64,000 nt of DNA from Gillisella vitis (GCA_009744235.1 WPHV01000001.1:434001-498000); one strand, 5' to 3'; shown: positions 54,901 through 64,000, numbered from the stretch's first letter. Notes: generated by a model from the sequence alone, not told the origin. A program made the numbers and translations.

Positions 54901-57900
54901 ATGAATTTCTCCGCCTGGTCAATCCGCAATCCGATAGCACCCCTGTTGGGCTTCTTCCTGCTGATGGTGCTGGGCATCCAGTCCTTCAACAGCCTGCCCA
55001 TTACCCGCTTTCCGAATATCGATGTGGCTGTCGTGTCGATCAGCGTCACCCAGAGTGGGGCGTCGCCGTCGGAACTGGAAATGCAGGTGACCAAGGAAAT
55101 CGAGGATGCCGTTGCCTCGATCAACGGCGTCGACGAGATTTCCTCCAAGGTCAATGATGGCGTGTCCGTCACTTCGGTGGTGTTCCGCATCGAAATTCCC
55201 ACCCAGCAGGCCGTTCAGGATGTCAAGGACGCGGTGGATCGGATCCGCAACGATCTGCCCGCCGGCGTCGATGAGCCGATCGTCAACAAGGTCGATGTCG
55301 AAGGCCAGGCAATCCAGACCTTTGCCGTCTCCGCCCCGAACATGACGCTTGAAGAATTGTCGTGGTTCGTCGATGACACGATCAAACGCGCGCTCCAGGG
55401 CCAGAAGGGCATTGGCCGCATCGACCGGATCGGCGGTGCCGACCGCGAGATCCGGATCGAACTGGACCCGGATCGGCTGAACGCGCTGGGCATTACCGCC
55501 GCCGACGTCAACAAGCAATTGCGCGGTACCAATGTCGATATCGGCTCGGGACGGGGCCAGGTGGCTGGCGCCGAACAGGCGATCCGCGTGCTGGGCGATA
55601 CCCGTAATGTCCAGGCACTGGCCACCACCACCATTGCCATTTCCTCGGACCGCTTCGTCAAGCTTGCCGATCTTGGTCGGATCATCGATACCTATACGGA
55701 GCCGAAAAGTTTCGCGCTGTACGACAACCAGCCGGTGGTCTCCTTCTCGGTGTTTCGCTCCAAGGGCGCCTCCGACGTGGCCGTCGCCGAACTGGTGGCC
55801 AAGAGCCTTGATGAGGTGCGGGCCAAAAACCCTGATGTCGGCATCAACCTGATCAGCGATTTCGTCTATTTCACCTATGGCAATTACACCGCCGCTATCG
55901 ATACCCTGCTGGAAGGGGCAATCCTCGCCGTCATCGTGGTGTTCCTGTTCCTGAAAAACTGGCGGGCAACGCTTATTTCGGCCATTGCCCTGCCGCTTTC
56001 CGCCATACCGACCTTCTGGATCCTCGAGATGATGGGCTTTTCGCTCAATCTCGTCAGCTTCCTCGCCCTGACACTGGCCACCGGCATTCTGGTGGACGAC
56101 GCCATCGTCGAAATCGAAAACATCGCCCGCCATATCAAGATGGGCAAGACGCCCTATCGGGCCGCCATCGAGGCTGCCGACGAAATCGGCCTTGCCGTCA
56201 TCGCCACCACCTTCACCATTGTGGCCGTCTTCGTGCCCGTGTCCTTCATGGGCGGCATTCCCGGTCAATATTTCATCCAGTTCGGCCTGACGGTCGCCTT
56301 TTCCGTGCTGTTTTCGCTGCTGGTCGCCCGGCTGATCACCCCGATGATGGCCGCCTATCTGATGCGGCCGGAAGACGGCCATGACGAGGACGAAGGGCAG
56401 GAAGGCCGCTTCATGCGGCTCTATACGCGGCTTGTCCTGACGACCACCAGCACATGGTATCGCCGCTATCTGACACTGGCGGCAGCGCTGGTGTTTCTGG
56501 TGGTGTCGGTCGGCCTGCTGATGCAGGTTCCCACCAGCTTCCTGCCGCCAGAAGATGCCGGGCGGATCACGCTTTCAATAGAGCTGCCGCCCAATGCCAC
56601 GCTGGACGAGACCGAAAGTCGGGCCAGGCAGATCACCGAGACCTTGAAGCCGCTCGCCGGCGTGCAATCGGTCTTTGTCCAGGGCGGCACCTCGCCCAGT
56701 GGTGATCTGGAGCTGCGGCGGGCGTCCGTAACCCTGCAACTCTTCCGCATCGAGCATTCGCTGGTCAAAACCGTGGTCAACAAACTGATCGGTGGCCTGC
56801 CGCTGATCGGCCCTCACCTGCCGAAAATGACCGTCGACGGTCGCACGATCCCGCAATGGCAGATCGAAAAACAGGTCTTTGCCAAACTGCACGACATTCC
56901 CGATATGCGCGTCCAGAAGATGAACGATCGCGGTGCCCGCGACATGGCATTCTACTTCCTCTCCAAGAACGAAGAGGATCTGACCGAGGCGGTCAGCATT
57001 CTGGAAGCAAAGCTGCGCACCGTGCCAGTGCTGGCCAATGTCAGCGCCGATGGCTCGCTGCCGCGCCCGGAATTGCAGATCCGTCCGAAAACCGATGAAA
57101 TGGCAAGATTGGGCATTACCGCCCAGCAGGTTTCCGAAACTCTTCGAGTCGCAACCATCGGCGATATCGATGCGCAATTGCCGAAAATCTCGCTGGACGG
57201 TCGGTTGATCCCGATCCGGGTTCAGGCGGCGCTTGGCCAGCGTCGCGACCTTGGCGCCATAAGGGCGTTGAAAATCAAGTCTGCCGCCGGTTCCATGGTG
57301 CCGCTCTCCACCGTGGTCGATATTGACTACACGCAAGGCATCAGTTCGATCAAACGCAATCACCGTGACCGTGTGGTCTCGATCGGCGCCGACCTGCCGC
57401 AAGGCGTGGCGCTCGATACGGCGACGGCAGCCTTCAAGCAGGCCGTTGCCTCCGCCAAGATTCCCGCCAGCGTCTATCTGAAGGAAACCGGCGACACCAA
57501 GGTCCAGAAGGAAATGCTGGCGAGCTTCGTCAATGCGATGATCCTTGGCCTGCTGCTGGTGCTGATCGTGCTGATCCTGCTGTTCAAGGACATCATCCAG
57601 CCCTTCACCATCCTTTTGTCGCTGCCGCTGGCCGTCGGCGGCGTGGCCGTGGCGTTGATCATCACCCATAATGCACTGTCAATGCCCGTGCTGATCGGTA
57701 TCCTGATGCTGATGGGGATTGTCACCAAGAACGCCATCCTGCTGATCGATTTTGCCATCGAAATGCGCCGCCACGGCATGGAACGTGTCGAAGCGATGGT
57801 CGAGGCGGGCCGCAAACGCGCCAGACCGATCATCATGACCTCGATTGCCATGTCGGCGGGCATGCTGCCCTCGGCGCTGGGCGTCGGCGAAGGCGGCTCG

Positions 57901-58206
57901 TTCCGCTCCCCCATGGCCATCGCCGTGATCGGCGGCATCATCGTCTCGACGGTGATGAGCCTTGTCGTCGTCCCCTCCTTCTTCCTTGTCATGGACGATC
58001 TGTCACGCCTGCTGGGCGTCGTCTTCGGCAGGCTGGTCGGCGCCAAGGAACAGGAACGAGAGCCGCTCGACACCGCAACACTCACCGATTTACACGACCA
58101 GACCGCGGCCCAGATCTCCACGCTCGAAGCCCGCATGGATGGCCTGGAAGCCGGTGCTGCCCATCCGCCAAGACGCCTCTCAGCGGGACCGTTCGGACGG
58201 GATTGA
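54901..58206 (+). CDS. RND efflux transporter
   Basis: 1101 residues, normal for the HAE1/AcrB-like class, with 12 membrane helices and two large periplasmic loops. The proton-relay Asp pair is in TLATGILVDDAIVEIENIAR. The N terminus is NFSAWSIRNPIAPLLGFFLL. It starts 12 bases after the adaptor stop. Substrate unknown; drugs, plant compounds or lipids are all possible. A 14-base-pair hairpin lies 28 bases beyond the stop. Confidence 0.94.
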   Translation: MNFSAWSIRNPIAPLLGFFLLMVLGIQSFNSLPITRFPNIDVAVVSISVTQSGASPSELEMQVTKEIEDAVASINGVDEISSKVNDGVSVTSVVFRIEIPTQQAVQDVKDAVDRIRNDLPAGVDEPIVNKVDVEGQAIQTFAVSAPNMTLEELSWFVDDTIKRALQGQKGIGRIDRIGGADREIRIELDPDRLNALGITAADVNKQLRGTNVDIGSGRGQVAGAEQAIRVLGDTRNVQALATTTIAISSDRFVKLADLGRIIDTYTEPKSFALYDNQPVVSFSVFRSKGASDVAVAELVAKSLDEVRAKNPDVGINLISDFVYFTYGNYTAAIDTLLEGAILAVIVVFLFLKNWRATLISAIALPLSAIPTFWILEMMGFSLNLVSFLALTLATGILVDDAIVEIENIARHIKMGKTPYRAAIEAADEIGLAVIATTFTIVAVFVPVSFMGGIPGQYFIQFGLTVAFSVLFSLLVARLITPMMAAYLMRPEDGHDEDEGQEGRFMRLYTRLVLTTTSTWYRRYLTLAAALVFLVVSVGLLMQVPTSFLPPEDAGRITLSIELPPNATLDETESRARQITETLKPLAGVQSVFVQGGTSPSGDLELRRASVTLQLFRIEHSLVKTVVNKLIGGLPLIGPHLPKMTVDGRTIPQWQIEKQVFAKLHDIPDMRVQKMNDRGARDMAFYFLSKNEEDLTEAVSILEAKLRTVPVLANVSADGSLPRPELQIRPKTDEMARLGITAQQVSETLRVATIGDIDAQLPKISLDGRLIPIRVQAALGQRRDLGAIRALKIKSAAGSMVPLSTVVDIDYTQGISSIKRNHRDRVVSIGADLPQGVALDTATAAFKQAVASAKIPASVYLKETGDTKVQKEMLASFVNAMILGLLLVLIVLILLFKDIIQPFTILLSLPLAVGGVAVALIITHNALSMPVLIGILMLMGIVTKNAILLIDFAIEMRRHGMERVEAMVEAGRKRARPIIMTSIAMSAGMLPSALGVGEGGSFRSPMAIAVIGGIIVSTVMSLVVVPSFFLVMDDLSRLLGVVFGRLVGAKEQEREPLDTATLTDLHDQTAAQISTLEARMDGLEAGAAHPPRRLSAGPFGRD

Positions 58207-58234
58207 TACGAAAACCATTGAAAATGACAGATCC

Positions 58235-58272
58235 CACAAGGCGATACGGCAGCCATAGCGTATCGCCTTGTG
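58235..58272 (+). terminator. Hairpin after the RND gene
   Basis: Perfect 14-base arms (58235-58248 and 58259-58272) with a 10-base loop. Little T-tract follows. Confidence 0.6.
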
Positions 58273-58356
58273 CCGGGTTCGGTTTTCCACCCGAAGCCCC
58301 TGCTTAATCCGTTGAACGGAGCTGCAATCACGCAAACCTGTGATTGTAATTGGCTA

Positions 58357-58370
58357 TTGATCGAAATCAA
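58357..58370 (+). promoter_or_regulatory. Perfect anaerobox (FNR/FixK site) upstream of the Crp/Fnr gene
   Basis: TTGATCGAAATCAA is an exact match to TTGAT-N4-ATCAA. A TAGATT element at 58393-58398 fits a -10 box if the site is centred at -41.5, putting transcription start near 58405 and a leader of about 175 bases before the GTG at 58581. Confidence 0.75.
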
Positions 58371-58580
58371 ACCATTGGCCCGATTTTCCCATTAGATTAC
58401 CCCCATCGACCAGTGGCGGGGGCCGATGGTGGGAAAGAGGGCGCCGTCTTGCACCAATGGGAACAGCTATGATGTCCCACGCAAGACCGAGCCGTTGCGA
58501 CCACCCATTCCCCTTATGAACCATACCGCTATCAGGCGGGCGCTGCTGCGCAAGGGCTGAAGGAAAAGGACGGTCTGGCC

Positions 58581-59264
58581 GTGAACAAGGTTTTGAATTT
58601 GAACAGTCGCGATCGCAATATTCTGGTAAAATCACCCCTGATGGCCACGCTCGGCCCGGGCTCTTTAAACCGGATGCTGGAACTGGCGACAGTGTTGAGC
58701 TTCGAGGCGCGCGATATTCTGTTTCGCGAGGGCGACCCTGCCGATTATTTCTATTGCGTGCTGACCGGCTATGTCCGCCTCTATCGCCTGAACAAGGACG
58801 GACGCGAAGCCGACATCCGCATCAGCGGCGGTGGTGATACCTTTGCCGAAAGCCTGTTGGCCATGGGCGATACCTATCACTATAACGCCCAGGCGGCGGA
58901 GCATGTGACCGTGGCGCGATTTGATCTCGCCAAAGTACGCCAGCTTGCAGAGCAGGAAAACGACATCGCCCGTTCGGTGATCCGCTGCCTGTCCAATTAC
59001 CTGCGCAGCACCATGGATTGCATCGCCAATGACCGGCTGCAAACCGCTCCGCAACGTGTGGCCCAATATCTGATCGACAATTGCCCCAATGGTGGCGGTG
59101 CTGTGTCGATCCGCCTGCCCTTCCAGAAAAGCCTGCTGGCCGGAAAGCTGGGCCTTGCGCCCGAAGCCCTGTCACGCGCCTTTTCCACCCTGCGGCACAG
59201 CGGCGTTACCGTGCGCGGTCGGATGGTCCAGATCAACGATGTCAACACACTCCGACAGATTTGA
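58581..59264 (+). CDS. Crp/Fnr-family transcriptional regulator
   Basis: 227 residues. An N-terminal cNMP-type sensor (LSFEARDILFREGDPADYF) and a C-terminal HTH (KSLLAGKLGLAPEALSRAFSTL). The recognition helix has the E-x-x-S-R pattern of FNR-class proteins, which recognise TTGAT half sites, in line with the anaerobox upstream. The N-terminal cysteine cluster that holds the Fe-S centre in FNR is absent, so the signal is different (heme/NO or none). The start is GTG; an AAGGAAAAGG lies farther upstream than usual, so the start is not certain. Confidence 0.88.
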   Translation: MNKVLNLNSRDRNILVKSPLMATLGPGSLNRMLELATVLSFEARDILFREGDPADYFYCVLTGYVRLYRLNKDGREADIRISGGGDTFAESLLAMGDTYHYNAQAAEHVTVARFDLAKVRQLAEQENDIARSVIRCLSNYLRSTMDCIANDRLQTAPQRVAQYLIDNCPNGGGAVSIRLPFQKSLLAGKLGLAPEALSRAFSTLRHSGVTVRGRMVQINDVNTLRQI

Positions 59265-59349
59265 CAGGCATCGCATCAGTCAAAGGCCAAAAAATCTGTT
59301 CCTGTCGCCTATGCTATATAATACCAAGGCTCAAAGATCAAAAATGGTG

Positions 59350-59400
59350 AAAGGGACAAGCGGTAAACGGGGTACTTAACCGCTTCATCCCTTTTACTTT
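59350..59400. terminator. Hairpin between the Crp/Fnr and MBL genes
   Basis: Arms AAAGGGA-C-AAGCGGT and ACCGCTT-CA-TCCCTTT pair with small bulges, with T-rich sequence after it on the plus strand. Serves two convergent genes. Confidence 0.65.
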
Positions 59401-59418
59401 TCACGGTTTCCTCAAAAA

Positions 59419-60237
59419 TCAGACCGTGATGAAACGCCAGCCCTTGTCTGCTTTTTCCACACGCACGAAACCGGAGACATGGCCGCCTGTGGCAGTCCAG
59501 CCCTTTTCGCTTGCATGGGTGAAGATGGTCCGGCGGCTGTTGGCGCCCTGTCGTGCATCCGCATCGTAGATGAAGTAGAAATCGGGATCATCAAATTGAA
59601 GCTTGGACGCGTGTACCAGATCGCCCCAAAGCATGAGCTTTTCCGCTCCCTCGCCAATCAGATAGCCGGAATGACCAGGCGTGTGGCCGGGCATGGAAAC
59701 CATCTCTATGCCAGGAAGTACCGGTCCTTCCAGGACAGGTCGCACCCGATCGCCGTAGATTTCCAGCAGGCGGGCAGCAATGTCGAATCCACCGCGCCGA
59801 TAGATGGGGATGGTCTCCTTCAGCTCGGCTTTCGTAAAGAAAGCCAGATCCGCTTCCGGGACAACGATTTCCGCGTCGGCAAAATATTGCCCGACGTCGT
59901 CAAAAAGGCCCAGTGCATGGTCGCCATGCAAATGGGTGAGGAGAACCCGGCGCACATCAGCGCTGCTTATTCCTGCCCGCTCCAGCGCTGCCCTGCCGAG
60001 CCCCAATTCAGGTCCCCAATAGGGTCCTGTTCCTGCATCGACCAAGGTAATTCCGTCAGCGCCCGACAGCAGGAAAAAATTGACGTCCATGTCAATGGTG
60101 CGTGCCGGCCACGCCGCGACCGCCGCATTTCGCACTGCTTCACTGCTGGCGTGATCCAGATGTTCAATCGGCGCCCTAAAGACACCATCGACCATGATCG
60201 TCACATCATAGTGCCCAAAACGACGAATATCCGTCAT
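59419..60237 (-). CDS. Metallo-beta-lactamase-fold hydrolase
   Basis: 272 residues. The metal motif LTHLHGDHALGLFDD, then GHTPGHSGYLI and WGDLVH show a complete di-zinc site. Family members hydrolyse lactones, esters or phosphodiesters. GGAGG precedes the start at 60237, which lies one base after the ureG stop, so it is translated from the urease accessory transcript. An unusual partner for ureEFG. Confidence 0.88.
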   Translation of the reverse strand: MTDIRRFGHYDVTIMVDGVFRAPIEHLDHASSEAVRNAAVAAWPARTIDMDVNFFLLSGADGITLVDAGTGPYWGPELGLGRAALERAGISSADVRRVLLTHLHGDHALGLFDDVGQYFADAEIVVPEADLAFFTKAELKETIPIYRRGGFDIAARLLEIYGDRVRPVLEGPVLPGIEMVSMPGHTPGHSGYLIGEGAEKLMLWGDLVHASKLQFDDPDFYFIYDADARQGANSRRTIFTHASEKGWTATGGHVSGFVRVEKADKGWRFITV

Positions 60238-60238
60238 G

Positions 60239-60850
60239 TCAAAGGCCTCCATGGCTTTCAAGGAAGCGGACAATGTCACCAACACCTTCACCACGTTTCA
60301 TATCTGTGAAGACGACGGGCTTGCTCTCGCGCATACGCGCCGCATCGCGATCCATCACATCAAGGTCGACCTCGACATAGGGCGCCAGGTCTTTCTTGTT
60401 GATGACCAGCAAATCCGAGCGGGTAATGCCCGGCCCGCCCTTGCGGGGAATTTCCTCGCCCTGACAGACCGAGATCACGTAGATCGTCACATCGGCCAGA
60501 TCGGGCGAAAAGGTCGCGGCCAGATTGTCGCCACCGGATTCGATGAAAATCACGTCAAGATCGGGTATACGCTCGTTCAGTCCGGCAATCGCCTGGAGAT
60601 TGATCGACGCATCCTCCCGGATCGCCGTATGCGGACAGCCGCCGGTCTCCACGCCCACCACCCGGTCAGAAGACAGCGCTTGCATACGGATCAAAGCGTC
60701 GGCATCCTCACGGGTGTAGATATCATTGGTGACGACGGCCACCGAATAGCGGTCGCGCATCGCCTTGCACAGCTTTTCCGTCAGTGCCGTCTTGCCTGAG
60801 CCGACCGGGCCACCAATTCCAACCCGCAACGGACCATTTGCCGATTTCAT
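60239..60850 (-). CDS. ureG: Urease accessory GTPase UreG
   Basis: 203 residues. P-loop [33 protein letters not shown], the metal-linked [13 protein letters not shown] and [17 protein letters not shown] are standard UreG motifs. It uses GTP in nickel delivery to urease with UreE and UreF. Located in the order ureE-ureF-ureG. Confidence 0.97.
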   Translation of the reverse strand: MKSANGPLRVGIGGPVGSGKTALTEKLCKAMRDRYSVAVVTNDIYTREDADALIRMQALSSDRVVGVETGGCPHTAIREDASINLQAIAGLNERIPDLDVIFIESGGDNLAATFSPDLADVTIYVISVCQGEEIPRKGGPGITRSDLLVINKKDLAPYVEVDLDVMDRDAARMRESKPVVFTDMKRGEGVGDIVRFLESHGGL

Positions 60851-60904
60851 GCTTTTCCCCTTGTTATTCTCTTGTTCTTATCCAAGCTTCTAAAGCTGGC
60901 GATA

Positions 60905-61597
60905 TCACGACCGGAACAGTCGCACAGCTTGACCTTCATGGCGCGCCGAAACGATGTCCGCGGCAATCGTGGCGCTTCCAAGATCGTCCAACCCCGACTG
61001 GACGGCCCGGGCAGCCAGTCTTGCCACAGGCGCTTCGAGCCGCGACAGAATGGCGAGGCCTCCAGTCTGGCCGATCAGGCTGAGGCGAATGCCAGCCGAG
61101 ACCTGCTGCGACAGGGCCGCATGCAGATAGGCGGCAAGCACTGCCTCGCAACCTATTCCCTGAAAGGCGCCGACTGCCCCAACCGCCACCGGATAGGCAA
61201 CCGGACCGGACAATAGGACCGAAAACGGGTTCGCCCAGGAGCGGGCCGCATCGCGAAACGCCGCGCCGAGCGCCGTGGTTTCCTGATAGCGCTCCCGAGA
61301 GCCGGCCAGCGCCAGCGCCAGATCCGACACCTCGGTTAGGGACTGCGGCACATTCCAAACCCGCCAGGCCTCGGCCAGAAGCACCGCATCGTTCCAAACT
61401 GCGCCGTGATCCAGCAGCGATGTCAGCCAGGCCAGCAACGCCTCTTGGCGCCCGGTGGCGGTGCCGTCACCCTCGATCAACCCATCCTCAACCGCCTTTT
61501 CCAGTCCACCGGAATAGGCAAAACCGCCAATGGGAAAGGCCGGCGAGAGCCATGTCATCAACCGGATCAGGCCGAGCGTGTCGAGAGCAATGGTCAT
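60905..61597 (-). CDS. ureF: Urease accessory protein UreF
   Basis: 230 residues. LIRLMTWLSPAFPIGGFAYSGGLEKAV at the N terminus is the UreF signature; the rest is helical. Acts as a chaperone between UreG and apo-urease. It starts 6 bases after ureE and ends 54 bases before ureG. Confidence 0.95.
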   Translation of the reverse strand: MTIALDTLGLIRLMTWLSPAFPIGGFAYSGGLEKAVEDGLIEGDGTATGRQEALLAWLTSLLDHGAVWNDAVLLAEAWRVWNVPQSLTEVSDLALALAGSRERYQETTALGAAFRDAARSWANPFSVLLSGPVAYPVAVGAVGAFQGIGCEAVLAAYLHAALSQQVSAGIRLSLIGQTGGLAILSRLEAPVARLAARAVQSGLDDLGSATIAADIVSARHEGQAVRLFRS

Positions 61598-61603
61598 GTT
61601 TGA

Positions 61604-62065
61604 TCAGGAATGGGCGTGGTGGGCATGCGACCCATGGCTGTGATAAGCGCCGCGCACCGGCTGAAACGGCTCCACCACCTCGCTGACCGTCGCGCCCAGC
61701 CCCTCCAGCATGGCGCGGATCACCGGATCACGACCGATCAGGATGCGATCCGGCTCGATCTGGGCAGGCAGATGGCGGTTGCCAAGATGCCAGGCCAGTT
61801 CCAGCAGATGCTGCCCATCGCGCGGTTCAATCGCGTAGAGCCGCTCATCGGCGGCCTTCACCGCGATCTGGTCGCCGTTTTCGAGCACCAGGCGGTCGCC
61901 ATCGGCAAACAGCACCGCTTCCTTAAGGTCCAGCATCACCATCTCGCCATCGGCTAGATGCAGCAGCTTACGACGCAAATGGCGCATGTCATGGGCCAGA
62001 ACAACTGTCGATACCGGCGGATCAAGGACATCTTTGGCCGGAAGATAAGAGATCACACGCAGCAT
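61604..62065 (-). CDS. ureE: Urease nickel chaperone UreE
   Basis: 153 residues with the peptide-binding N-terminal domain ([20 protein letters not shown]) and a short histidine-rich tail ([13 protein letters not shown]) for nickel. First gene of the accessory group in the window; no ureA, ureB, ureC or ureD precedes it, so the structural genes must lie elsewhere. Confidence 0.94.
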   Translation of the reverse strand: MLRVISYLPAKDVLDPPVSTVVLAHDMRHLRRKLLHLADGEMVMLDLKEAVLFADGDRLVLENGDQIAVKAADERLYAIEPRDGQHLLELAWHLGNRHLPAQIEPDRILIGRDPVIRAMLEGLGATVSEVVEPFQPVRGAYHSHGSHAHHAHS

Positions 62066-62274
62066 CGGTACTCCATGGCCTTGCGGATCGCCAGTGGCTC
62101 CGCAACGCAGATATCAATTGACGAAACCGGATTTGGTCGACAGCCTTCGATAAAGCTCCGGCCTTGGCAAGCGCCAAGTTTGCGCAAAATAAAGGCCGGA
62201 CGCAACAGGCAAAAGGACTTGTGCGGCTGTTATCGTAAATATCAAAGGAATGAGCGAGCCGCTCAGGATGCAGC

Positions 62275-63081
62275 CTAGATAGCCTGTTTCAAAGGCTGCG
62301 GGCCATGAGTCATTTCGTGCACGATACAGTTGCGGCCATTGGCCTTGGCGCGGTAAAGCGCGCGGTCGGCCGCAGCATAGACCACTTCCGGGCGCCTTTC
62401 CGGCGAAATTTCCGCAACGCCGATCGAGATCGAGGTCGAGATCAACCGACCGTCGAAATGCAGCCGAAGGTCGGAAATGCTGCGGCGGATCATGTCGATC
62501 CGCTCAAACCGCTGCTGGATCGTGTCGCCCTGGATGATCAAACCGAATTCCTCGCCGCCAAGCCTGGCCGTGACATGCGGATTACTGGCGAAATGGCACA
62601 GAATGTCTGCCACGGCCCGAATGACGAAATCGCCGGCGCTATGGCCGTAAGCATCATTGATCGACTTGAACCAATCGAGATCGGCGATGGCCAGCGAAGC
62701 GTTCCCCTCCGTCTGGTCCAGCGCTTCCGAGAAGGCGCGCCGGTTCAGCAGACCAGACAGACCGTCAATCCGGCTCAAATGCTCGTATTTGGCCTTGGCG
62801 ATGGCGAGACTGCGGATTTCACGCGCCACGAAGACACCGGTGATCGTCGCCACGAAACTGCCCAACAACCAGCTCATCGCCACGCTGAGCTTGACCGCAT
62901 CGATGAGCGGCATCGGCATCAGACCCAGCACCCAACAGAAAGGCAGGGCAACGATCTGAAAGCCAAGCGCAAGCGAAACAGACGAAAACATCAGATGCAT
63001 GACAAAGCTGAAAATGTTTCCCCTTTGCGAGAGATCTTCAAATCCTCGGCGCAGCGAAAGCCAGTTCAATATTCGAATCAA
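62275..63081 (-). CDS. Membrane-anchored GGDEF diguanylate cyclase
   Basis: 268 residues. Two N-terminal membrane helices (FVMHLMFSSVSLALGFQIV and a second near residues 60-85), then a GGDEF domain with IADLDWFKSINDAYGH and LGGEEF starting at 175. The RxxD I-site is missing (SNPH). No sensor domain. Separate from the urease genes by 209 bases. Confidence 0.9.
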   Translation of the reverse strand: MIRILNWLSLRRGFEDLSQRGNIFSFVMHLMFSSVSLALGFQIVALPFCWVLGLMPMPLIDAVKLSVAMSWLLGSFVATITGVFVAREIRSLAIAKAKYEHLSRIDGLSGLLNRRAFSEALDQTEGNASLAIADLDWFKSINDAYGHSAGDFVIRAVADILCHFASNPHVTARLGGEEFGLIIQGDTIQQRFERIDMIRRSISDLRLHFDGRLISTSISIGVAEISPERRPEVVYAAADRALYRAKANGRNCIVHEMTHGPQPLKQAI

Positions 63082-63331
63082 TTGCCGCCCCCTTCTCTGC
63101 TTTTCTCTGGGATAGGCCTGTTTTGTGTGTCGTTTCCTAAATCAATACCTAGAATTTTAACGATTGATTGTATGGGCCATCGCATCATTTCAATACACGA
63201 ACAGCCAAAACAGATCATCCGGGCAAAGACAGGGGCGCGCCTGCATAAAGCGATACAGCAAACGTTAGTGCATCATGTTGGGTGGACGGCGCTTTAATGG
63301 AAATACCAGCGGCCCATGCATGACCGAAACG

Positions 63332-63360
63332 AAAAAACCCGGCACGCAGCCGGGCTTTTT
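63332..63360 (-). terminator. Bidirectional hairpin after the peroxiredoxin gene
   Basis: CCCGGC-ACGCA-GCCGGG flanked by A6 and T5 runs, 60 bases beyond the peroxiredoxin stop on the minus strand. The rest of 63082-63420 shows no gene. Confidence 0.8.
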
Positions 63361-63420
63361 CTGGTCTCGCAGACGTGTTTAACCACGCGTAAGGAGGCTC
63401 TTTGAAAATGAGCCTTCGTC

Positions 63421-63960
63421 TTACGCCGCCTGCTTGTCCTTCAGCTTTTCCAGGATATTCTGCGGCGAAGACACACCATAAGGGTCGCTATCGCAATTGT
63501 CGGAATAGCCCTCTTCTTCGAACCACTGCTCCACCACGCCATCGTTGATGATAGCCGCATAGCGCCAGGAACGCATGCCGAAGCCGAGATTGTCCTTGGA
63601 CACCAGCATGCCCATCTTGCGGGTGAACTCGCCGGAGCCATCGGGAATGAGCTTGACATTGGCCAGGCCCTGCTGCTTGCCCCAGGCATTCATAACGAAA
63701 GCATCATTGACCGAAATGCAGTAGATGTCGTCAATGCCGGCAGACTGGAACTCGCTATAAAGCTTTTCGAAATCCGGCAGTTGGAAGGTCGAGCAGGTGG
63801 GAGTGAAAGCACCCGGAAGCGAAAAGAGCACGACTTTCTTGCCCTTGAAGTAATCATCCGAGGTCATATCTTGCCAACGGAAGGGGTTTGGGCCACCGAC
63901 CTCTTCATCGCGAACGCGGGTACGAAACGTGACGCTGGGCACTTTTCTGCCAATAAGCAT
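63421..63960 (-). CDS. Peroxiredoxin (Prx5/type II)
   Basis: 179 residues. The catalytic Cys lies in SLPGAFTPTCSTFQLP, with the typical Prx5 distribution of FSLPGAFTPxC and SVNDAFVMNAWG. Reduces hydrogen peroxide and organic peroxides using thioredoxin or glutaredoxin. Strong ribosome-binding site AAAGGAG before the ATG at 63960. Complete in the window. Confidence 0.93.
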   Translation of the reverse strand: MLIGRKVPSVTFRTRVRDEEVGGPNPFRWQDMTSDDYFKGKKVVLFSLPGAFTPTCSTFQLPDFEKLYSEFQSAGIDDIYCISVNDAFVMNAWGKQQGLANVKLIPDGSGEFTRKMGMLVSKDNLGFGMRSWRYAAIINDGVVEQWFEEEGYSDNCDSDPYGVSSPQNILEKLKDKQAA

Positions 63961-64000
63961 CGCTGATCTCCTTTGATAGACATGATGAAGCGTAAAAATG

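Noticed and set aside
54919..56382. A 487-codon frame antisense to the RND transporter
   Set aside because: The RND protein is unmistakable on the other strand; the antisense translation is low in complexity with His/Asp/Gly bias.
1..64000. CRISPR arrays
   Set aside because: No regularly spaced repeats of 25-40 bases and no cas genes were noticed.

Overview
The window reads as a chromosomal segment of a member of the Rhizobiaceae (Agrobacterium, Allorhizobium or Rhizobium-like). The main indications are a eukaryotic-type glutamine synthetase II (glnII) divergent from its small translation inhibitor gstI, a RutR/PreTA reductive pyrimidine pathway, urease accessory genes, GC-rich coding sequence with AT-rich gaps, and rhizobial-type interspersed palindromes. 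No plasmid replication gene, prophage, CRISPR array or rRNA operon is present. Genus-level placement is inference.

Layout. 1-1.2 kb: AT-rich, no credible gene. 1.2-2.9 kb: glnII and gstI around a shared nitrogen-control region with a sigma-54 promoter and an NtrC-type dyad. 2.9-12.4 kb: purine-ureide enzymes (uraD, puuE), a zinc alcohol dehydrogenase, DUF992 and CsbD stress-type proteins, a membrane diguanylate cyclase, a 2H-phosphoesterase-like DUF1045 protein, and a divergent pair acting on tRNA wobble uridine (FAD oxidase and MnmD). 12.4-18.8 kb: a 1292-residue multi-PAS hybrid histidine kinase, a small exported protein and the RNA helicase RhlE. 18.9-22.5 kb: a GMC oxidoreductase and a divergent SHMT-like PLP enzyme. 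22.9-28.2 kb: small regulator/enzyme pairs (HxlR/nitroreductase, MarR, LysR/quinone oxidoreductase), tRNA-Arg(CCG) and a protein ending in a J-like domain. 28.3-31.5 kb: the conserved trio of ATP-grasp, alpha-E and transglutaminase proteins.

33.2-35.7 kb is the most unusual part: a Pin/Hin-type serine recombinase beside two very similar, convergent genes of unknown family that form an imperfect inverted repeat of about 0.65 kb per arm. The spacer holds two strong hairpins and the surrounding DNA is AT-rich. It looks like an acquired accessory module and could be a diversification or inversion system.

36-37.4 kb holds a group II truncated haemoglobin and small DUF proteins. 37.7-53.1 kb is a pyrimidine catabolism region. 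PreT and PreA reduce uracil/thymine, HydA opens the ring, a Zn amidohydrolase releases beta-alanine or its methyl analogue, RutR is the regulator with a near-consensus operator in front of the amidohydrolase, and an NMT1/THI5-type ABC importer probably brings in the substrate. The region also holds a GGDEF-EAL protein, an EamA transporter and an AT-richer membrane protein inside the hydA-ABC operon. 53.6-59.3 kb: an RND efflux pump and a Crp/Fnr regulator preceded by a perfect anaerobox. 59.4-62.1 kb: ureE-ureF-ureG plus a metallo-beta-lactamase-fold hydrolase. 62.3-64 kb: a third GGDEF protein and a peroxiredoxin.

All assignments come from reading the sequence and recalled family signatures; no database search was run.
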